Shown in pieces: positions 57,105 through 64,000 of a DNA stretch of 64,000 nucleotides (within the stretch, counting starts at the first letter, position 1; each line of letters opens with the position of its first letter). The translations under genes were made by a program, and so were the position numbers. This stretch comes from Odobenus rosmarus divergens (lineage: Eukaryota; Chordata; Mammalia; Carnivora; Odobenidae), in NCBI RefSeq assembly GCF_000321225.1, contig NW_004451850.1, positions 62,001 through 126,000 on the forward strand, written 5' to 3'. The notes under the pieces are model-generated. The model was not told the DNA's origin. It did not search any database and was given only the letters and a program-made list of their open reading frames with translations.

Positions 57105-57290
57105 AAAACAGTGGGTTCCATTCCCCCTGGTAATAAAAATCGCTTGGGGACTTTATGAAGAATATAGATTTCCAGGCCCACCGCAACCCCTGAATCAAGG
57201 GGAGCCTTGTAATCTAGATTTTAAAACAAGAAGCCTCAAGTGATTCTGATGAGGAGCCGGATTCAGAACCACACTGTTCCCTGCACTGAT
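57105..57290 (+). repeat. MER5A-like hAT DNA transposon relic
   Basis: 'cagtgggttccattccccct', 'aaatcgcttggggactttat', 'atttccaggcccaccgcaac', 'aagtgattctgatgaggagc', ending 'ttcagaaccacactg'. This is the MER5 order with degenerate terminal inverted repeats. Confidence 0.75.
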
Positions 57291-58014
57291 GTCTTGTTAG
57301 CACTTCATTAACAAGTGTTACACTCTTGGAAAATAAGGCTTTCTCAGAAGATTAAAAAAAAAAAAAGTGTTTTCCATTTAAATTCAAACATACTAATCGG
57401 AAGTCCATCGATACCCTAGAACTTCTATGAAAAGGTTTGGTGATTGTTTTTTTCAACTGCTGAGTTTTCCTTCAGTAATGAACATTTTTAGCTGGTTGTG
57501 GACATTTATTCAAATACAGGCCTCAAATTGTCCAGATTGTGGCAGGATGGATAAAGTCAGAACAGCTCAAGATGTTACTTGAAACCTTGCTAAGGCACTA
57601 TTAATATTTAATTTTTTTTGGCAGGTGGAATAAAAACAGAGTTTAGGTCACATATAATTTTCTTTTCCCATGTCTTTTAAAGACTTCTCCTCATATTTGT
57701 TAACTCCTTTTCATTTCTATACGTACAATTTTCTTTATTGCCTTACACTTGCAGTTGAAAGTAGCCTTACTTACAGTTGCAAGTCGTGTCTACTGGTTAC
57801 ATGTAGAGGTTACATTTCAGTTGTTAATTAATTAACTGTCCAATAGGCATTTTTCTTCTCTGTCAAACGAATTCCAAGAGGAGGGGCACAGATTCTACTT
57901 CTTTAATATCCGGAATATTCAAAGTTATTTCTTAAATGTAGTGGACTCTCAATAATGACTTACTCAACAGATTTTTTAAAAGCATTAAATTCTCTTAATT
58001 GAAAAAAAGTTTAT
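57291..58014. other. intergenic, no gene seen
   Basis: AT-rich; nothing assigned. Confidence 0.45.
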
Positions 58015-58225
58015 CCACCTGTGCTATTCAATACAGGAGCCACCAGCCACACTTGGCTATTCAAATTTAAATCTAAAGGAATCAAAATTAAACAAAATGA
58101 ACAATCTAGTTCTTTTGCGGCACTATGCACTCTTTCAAAGTGTTCAGCAGTCATATGTGGCTCCCACACTGGACACCACAGATACAACACATTTCTGCCA
58201 ACGTAAAAAATTCTACTGGACAGTG
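58015..58225. repeat. short palindromic DNA transposon relic
   Basis: Terminal text 'ctgtgctattcaatacagga' and 'ctactggacagtg' are inverted relatives. The interior carries 'agccacacttggctattcaa' and 'gtcatatgtggctcccacac' in opposite orientation. Typical of a small non-autonomous hAT-type element; family not named. Confidence 0.6.
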
Positions 58226-58279
58226 GTGATTTATACAAATCCTTTTGCCTGCCTTCCTTCCTTCCTCCAATTATTCACT

Positions 58280-58464
58280 GTTTTTTTTTAAAAAAGATTT
58301 TATTTGAGAGAGCAAGAGAGCATGAGCAGGGGGAGGGGCAGAGAGGGGGAGAAGCACACTCCCCACAGAGCAGGGAGCCCGCCAGAGCGCTGGATCCTAG
58401 AATCCTGGGATCACGACCTGAGCCGAAAGGAGACGCTTAGCTGACTGAGGCACCTAGGCTCCCA
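58280..58464 (-). repeat. Carnivore SINE
   Basis: Antisense copy, T-run at 58282, GA-rich body, head 'tgaggcacctaggctccc' (diverged). Confidence 0.85.
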
Positions 58465-58822
58465 TCACCATTCTTTTAATAAGTATATTTTAGACTCCTT
58501 CTAATGGGCCAGACCATTTATATTAGAGCTCTACTGGTGTCAAGAGCATATTGACCCCAGCTCTCAGGGAGTTGATGGTCTAGCTAATAAGCTATTTGGT
58601 GTGTACATAATGCAATGACTGCACAGCACATTTTTATTAGAAAAACCCATTCAATAAATGCTTTGTATATATGGACAATTCACATATGTTAACTATTCTA
58701 ATCTTTTCAATGAACTATCCAATTACATAAATCCTCAGTTTACAGACAACAGTACTAAGTTACAGAAAAGTTATGCCACACTGACTGGTAAATATTTAGA
58801 GTATCACCCTTAAAAAGGTTCT
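58465..58822. other. intergenic, no gene seen
   Basis: AT-rich; possible old L2/MIR fragment near 58540-58620; nothing coding. Confidence 0.4.
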
Positions 58823-59017
58823 TTTTTTTAAGATTTTATTTATTTATTTGACAGAGAGAGACACAGCGAGAGAGGGGACACAAGCAGGGGGAGTGGGAGG
58901 TGGAGAAGGAGGCTCCCCGCAGAGCAGGGAGCCCGATGTGGGGCTCAATCCCAAGACCCTGGGATCATGACCTGAGCTGAAGACAGATGCTTAATGACTG
59001 AGCCACCCATGTGCCCC
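58823..59017 (-). repeat. Carnivore SINE
   Basis: Antisense copy, head 'gagccacccatgtgcccc'. Target-site duplication CACCCTTAAAAAGGTTCTT and CACCCTTAAGAAGATTCTT. Confidence 0.9.
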
Positions 59018-59700
59018 ACCCTTAAGAAGATTCTTGTTTATCCATAATATGGAGCACATGCAAGTTAGGTTTTCTTGTTATTTTTCTTGTTCACTCAAAC
59101 TCTCATCCAAACATTTATTAAGTTAACACGATGTTAAAATACATGAACATATTTTAAAAAACATCCAAGTCCTGTCACCAAGAAGTTCACAGACTACTGG
59201 GGAAATATAGATACAAATAATAACAACACAACATAATAAATGCTCATTGCAATTAACTGGAAGAATGAATGGAAGCATGGAGGTATCTTAGACTGTTCAG
59301 AGAAAGTTTCAATGAGAAGGTGACACTTAATCTTGGAAACCACTATAAGAAGACCCTTCTGAGAGAAGAGGACAGCAAAGATAGAAAGATAGCAAACACC
59401 GTGGCATATTCTGGAATACGCCACAAGTCAAAGACTGATCCTCTTTGCTGGTTACAATGAAGGAGATGAGCCAGCTACCAAATCTCTGATCCTGGTTTGC
59501 AGCTCCAGTGACTACGTTAGGTGTGCACTGCCCCCCCGCATATGGAAACTATTCTGTATGAATGTATTATTTACTTTAAGTTGAACAGAAAGTACAGAGT
59601 TTCCATATACCCCATCCCTGCAAAAGTTTATTTTATTATTAACATCTTGCATTGATGTGCCACATTTATTATAATTGATGAACTAATACTGATACATTAT
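59018..59700. other. intergenic, no gene seen
   Basis: Nothing coding; likely old repeats ('agttcacagactactgggga'). Confidence 0.45.
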
Positions 59701-59704
59701 TTTT

Positions 59705-60455
59705 TTATTTAAATTCAATTTAAATAACATATACTGTATTATTAGTTTCAGGGGTGGAATTTAGTGATTCATCAGTTGCGTACAATACCTAGTGCTCATT
59801 ACATCAAGTGCCCTCCTTAATGCCCATCACCCAATTACCCCATCCCCCCACCTACCTCCCCTCCAGCAACCTTCAGTTTGTTCCCTATAGTTAAGAGTCT
59901 CTTATGGTGGGACGCCTGGGTGGCTCAGTCGTTAAGCATCTGCCTTCGGCTCAGGTCATGATCCCAGGGTCCTCGGATCGAGCCCCACATCAGGCTCCCT
60001 GCTTAGCAGGAAAGCCTGCTTCTCCCTTTCCCACTCCCCCTGCTTGTGTTCCTTCTCTCGCTTTGTCTCTCTCTGCCAAATAAATAAATAAAATCTTTAA
60101 AAAAAAAAAAAAGAGTCTCTTATGGTTTGTCTCCCTCTCTGTTTTCCTCTTATGTTTTCCCTGCCTTCCCCTATGTTCATCTGTTTTGTTTCTTATATTC
60201 CACATATGAGTGAGATCATATGGTATTTGTATTTCTTGAACTGACTTACTTTGGTTAGCATAATACCCTCTAGTTCCATCCACACCGTTGCAAATGGCAA
60301 GATTTCATTTTTTGATGGCTGAGTAATATTCCTGTGTGTGTGTGTGTGTATACACCACATCTTCGTTATCTGTTCATCTGTTGAAGGACATCTGGGCTCT
60401 TTCCATAGTTTGGCTATTGTGGGCATGGCTGCTATAAACATTGACGTGCATGTGC
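59705..60455 (-). repeat. L1 3' end, antisense, split by a SINE
   Basis: 'aacatatactgtattattag', 'gtgccctccttaatgcccat', then after the SINE 'tccacatatgagtgagatca', 'tttccatagtttggctattg'. Same subfamily as 505-1240. Confidence 0.85.
59909..60110 (+). repeat. Carnivore SINE
   Basis: Sense copy 'gggacgcctgggtggctcag' to 'aaataaataaataaaatctt'. Target-site duplication AAGAGTCTCTTATGGT at 59893-59908 and from about 60111. Confidence 0.94.
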
Positions 60456-60479
60456 CCTTTCAAATGCCCTGGTTTGTAC

Positions 60480-63400
60480 TTGAATGGGAGATAACATTCT
60501 TATTAAGTAAAGTTCATAGTTTACAGTAAGGAAAAGTTCTGTGTTGTATAGTTACATGGGGCTTGCCAAATGGATAATGTCATACAGTCACAATGACAGT
60601 ATCAGACAGCAGAGTTTCACTGCTCTAAAAAAAAAAATCCCCTATGCTCCACCTATTCATCCTTCCCCTTTCCCTCTACCCCCAGCAACCACTGATTTTT
60701 TTTTTTTTTACTGTTTCCATAGTTTTGCCTTTTCCAAAATATCATATAGTTGGAATCATAGAGAATGTAGCCTTTTCCAGATTGACTTCTTTCATGTAGC
60801 ACTATGCATTTAAATTTCCTCTGTGTCTTTTCACGGCTTGGTACCCCATGTCTTGCTATCTCTGAATAATATTCCATTGTATGATGGTATCACAATTTGT
60901 TTATCCATTCACCTATTGAAAGACATATTGATTGCTTCTAGATTTTGACAATTATAAATAAATCTGCTATAAACATCCCTGTGCAGGTTTTTGTGGTGAC
61001 ATAAGTTTTCAACTCCTCTGAATAAATACCAAAGAGCACAAATGCTACATTGTATGGTAAAACTATGTTTAGTTTTATAAGAAACTTGCAACTTGTCTTC
61101 CAAAGTGGTCATACAATTTTGCATCACCACCCGCAATGAATGAGAGCTACCATTGCTCCACATCCTCACCAGCATTTGGTGTTGCCAGTGTTTCAGATTT
61201 TGGCCAGTCTAATAGCTGGCCAATCAAATAGCAGTGGTATCTCCTTGTTTTCATTGGCAATTCCCTAATGACATATGATGTGGAGCATCTTTTCCTATGT
61301 TTATTTGCCATCTGTATCTTCTCTGGTGAGGTATCTGCTCAGATTTTTTGCCAAGATCTTCATTGGGTTGTTCATTTTGTTGTTGTCAAGGTTTAAGCGT
61401 TCTTTTTATATTTTGGGTAACAACCCTTTATCAGATGAACAAAAACAGTTTTATTCCCTTCTTCTCAATCTGTATCAGTTTTGTCTTGTCTTGTCTCATC
61501 TTGTCGGCATCCTTGCCTTGTTCCCCAACTTAGGGTGAAAGCATCTAGTTTCCCACCATTTAGAAGGATGTTAGCTGTAGTATTTTTGTAGATGTTCTTT
61601 ATCAAGTTGAAGAAACTTCCCCTCTATCCCTAGTCTACTGAGAGTTTATTATGAATGAGTATTGGATCTTGTCAGATGCTTTTTCTGTACCTATTGATAT
61701 GATCATGTGATTATTTTCTTCTTTAGCCTGTTGATATAACGGGTTACATTAATTGATTGTTATAGCGTGAACTGCCCTTGCATACCTGAAATAAATCACA
61801 TGTGGTTGTGGTATATAATCCTTTGCATACGTTGTTGGATTTGATTTGCAAATATTTTGCTGAGAATTTTCACATCTCTGGTCCTGAGAGATATTGGTTG
61901 GTAGTTTGCCTTTCCTGGACTGTCTGCATATTTGGGTACTAGAGTAGTGCTGGCTTCACAGAATGAGTTAGTAGGTATCTATTTTACTTCTACTTTTTGG
62001 AACAGACTGTAGGAATTGGTGTCATTTGTTCCTTAGATTCCCGGTAAAAATCACTAATGAAACCATCTGGGTCTGGTGCTTTCTGCTTTAAGAAGGTTAT
62101 GAATTACTGGTTTCAATATCTTTAGTAGTTTAGTAGGCCTATTCAGATCATTTCTCCCTGTGTGAGTTGTGTCTTTCAAAGAATTGGCTGATTTCATCTA
62201 AGTTACCAACTTTGTGGGTATGAAGTACTCAAAATAGCCTTTTATTATCCTTTTAATATCTGTGGCATCAGTAGTGATAGCTCCTCTTTCATATCTGAAA
62301 TGATTAATTTGTGTCTTACCCCTTTTTTTCTTGGTTAGCCTGAGTAGATGGTTTGATATTTTCAAAGCGCCAGCTTTTGTTTCCATTGACTTTTTGCTAT
62401 TGATTTCCTTTTTTCAATCTCAATGATTTTTGCTCTTATTTTTACAATTTTTTTCTGCTTACCTTACATTTAATTTGCCCTTATTTTTCTAGTTTTCCTA
62501 AGGTGAAAGATACATTATCGATCATTCTTTTCTAATATATGCATTCAATGCTATAAATTTCCCTCTAACACTGGGTTTGTCACAACTCATTAATTTTGAC
62601 AGGCTTTATTTTCATTTAGTTAAAAATATTTTAAATTTTTCTTGAGTTCTTAATGTGTTTAGAATTGTATTGTTTAATCTCTAAGTATTTTGTGATTTCC
62701 CTGCTATCTATTATTGATTTCTATTTTAACTCCGCTGTGGTCTGAGAGCATACTTTTATGGTGTCTATTCTTTCATAGTTGTTAAAGTGTGTTTTATGGC
62801 CCAGAATATGGTCTTCCTTGGTAAATGTTTCATGTGCACTTGAGAAGAATGTATATTCTACCATTGTTGGACCAAGTGTTCTATAAATGTCAATTAGATC
62901 CAGTTGACTGATGGTACTATTCAGTTCAACTATGTCCTTACTGATTTTCTGCCTGTTGGATCTGTCAACTACTGATAGGTGTTGAAGCCTCCAATTATAG
63001 TAGTGGAATTATGTATCTTTCTCTGCATTTTATCAGTTTCTGCCTCATGTATTTTGATGCTTTCTTATTAAGTACATACACACTAAAGATTGTTATGTTT
63101 TATTGGAAAAGCAACCCTTTTATCATTATGTAATGCACCTCTTTATCAGTGGCAACTCTCCTTGCTATGAATGCTGCTTTGCCTGAAATTACTATTGCTA
63201 CTCCTGCCTTCTTTTAATGAGTGCCTGCCAGGTATATCTTTCTCCATCCCTTTACATTAAATTCATCTGTCTTTATGTTTAACGTGGGTTTCTTGCATAC
63301 AGCATCTAGTTTGGCCTTGTTTTTATTCACTCTTAAAGTCTCCTTTATCTATCCTTTTTTGTTTGCTTCTATTTTTGTCTTCCACTCTTTTTCTGCCTTC

Positions 63401-64000
63401 TCTGGCTTTAACTGAACATTTTACATGATTCCATTTTCTCTCCTATCTTAGCGTTATCAGTTATATCTAAAAAAATAATTAAGAACTTTTTAGTAGCTGC
63501 CCTCAAGTTTGAAATATACATTTACAACTAATCCAAGTCCACATTCAAATATTATATGGCTTCACAGGTAGTGCATGTGCCTTTTAACAGAGTATTCCCA
63601 ATTCTTCCTTCCATCCCTTATTACGTAGCTGTCATTCATGTCAATGATAATCACTGAATATACTGTTGCTAGTATTACCTTAAACAAATTATCTATCAGA
63701 TCAATTAAAAATAAGAAAAGTAAAAGACTTTATTTTACTTTTATTTATTCCTTCTCTAACATTCCTTCTTTATTTGTATAGATCCAAATTTCTGACCCCC
63801 ATCATTTTCCTTCTCTCTGAAAAACTTTTAACATTTCTTGCAAGCAGGTCAGCTAGTGACAAATTTCAATTTTTGTTTGTCTGAGAAAGTCTTTATTTCT
63901 CCTTCACTTTTGAAGGATTTTTGCTAGATACAGAATTCTAGGTTAGTGGTTTGTTTTTTCAATACTCTATTTCACTTCATTCTTTTTTTGCTTGCATGGT
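60480..64000 (-). repeat. L1, antisense, ORF2 relic running off the window
   Basis: 3' region from 60480 ('gcaaccactgattttttttt', 'aatattccattgtatgatgg'), then ORF2 sequence. The reverse-transcriptase domain is visible on minus near 62055-62095, where the A-P-x-P-D-G-F block can be read (AP.PDGF). Upstream ORF2 text continues to the window end ('aatttctgacccccatcatt', 'gagaaagtctttatttctcc'). The distance from tail to reverse transcriptase is short for a full L1, implying an internal deletion. Many stops; inactive. Confidence 0.85.

Noticed and set aside
56895..57198. Overlapping 127-aa (minus) and 69-aa (plus) ORFs
   Set aside because: Mutual overlap, no family match, and partly within the MER5A-like element.
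60480..64000. Functional reverse transcriptase gene
   Set aside because: L1 ORF2 relic with many stops and an apparent internal deletion.

Overview
The window is mammalian nuclear DNA and almost certainly carnivoran. It carries about 20 copies of the tRNA-derived carnivore SINE (head near GGGCGCCTGGGTGGCTCAG, A-rich tail with AAATAAATAAAATCTTT, clear target-site duplications). The SINE body resembles the arctoid form (bear, seal, mustelid) more than the dog or cat forms; that is an inference from memory. The genes are intron-poor MAGE-B genes, so by known mammalian synteny this should be the X-chromosome MAGEB cluster (human Xp21, near NR0B1). No prokaryotic, plasmid or phage features are present.

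All genes lie on the minus strand. Three MAGE-B coding exons are intact: 15440-16468 (342 aa), 31999-33069 (356 aa, recognisable as MAGEB3) and 45404-46438 (344 aa). A full-length but broken copy sits at 21745-22754 and a C-terminal stub at 41927-42107. Read in the gene direction, the window is a chain of about six duplicons. Each has, in order, a conserved 3' flank, a MAGE-B coding exon, an upstream stretch made of roughly 215-bp tandem units, a conserved block with an old MIR SINE, then the next 3' flank. The MIR block recurs near 14.3, 19.9, 30.2, 36.8, 44.3 and 50.5 kb. The outer duplicons are incomplete: at 14.2-14.6 kb only the MIR block remains, and at 50.8-51.7 kb only the 3' flank and a few upstream units.

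The upstream ~215-bp units each contain a copy of a motif near GGGTCCTCACCTTGACTCC. On the minus strand this reads AAG|GTGAGGACCC, a good splice donor, so the arrays look like rows of potential alternative first exons. One unit per gene is GC-rich with ETS-like ACTTCCG sites and is the best promoter candidate (17739-17900, 35138-35280, 48384-48550).

The 15.4-kb and 45.4-kb genes are almost identical over the last ~570 bp of coding sequence (4 mismatches counted by eye) but clearly different further 5'. Their candidate promoters are also near-identical. This is the signature of recent gene conversion or non-allelic exchange and is the most interesting observation.

The flanks (1-13.8 kb and 52-64 kb) and the gaps between genes are interspersed repeats and unannotated AT-rich DNA: L1 fragments in both orientations, SINEs, MIRs, an MLT1-like LTR, a 2.7-kb Tigger1 DNA transposon with a dead transposase and nested L1, an ERV-L pol relic and a MER5A-like element.
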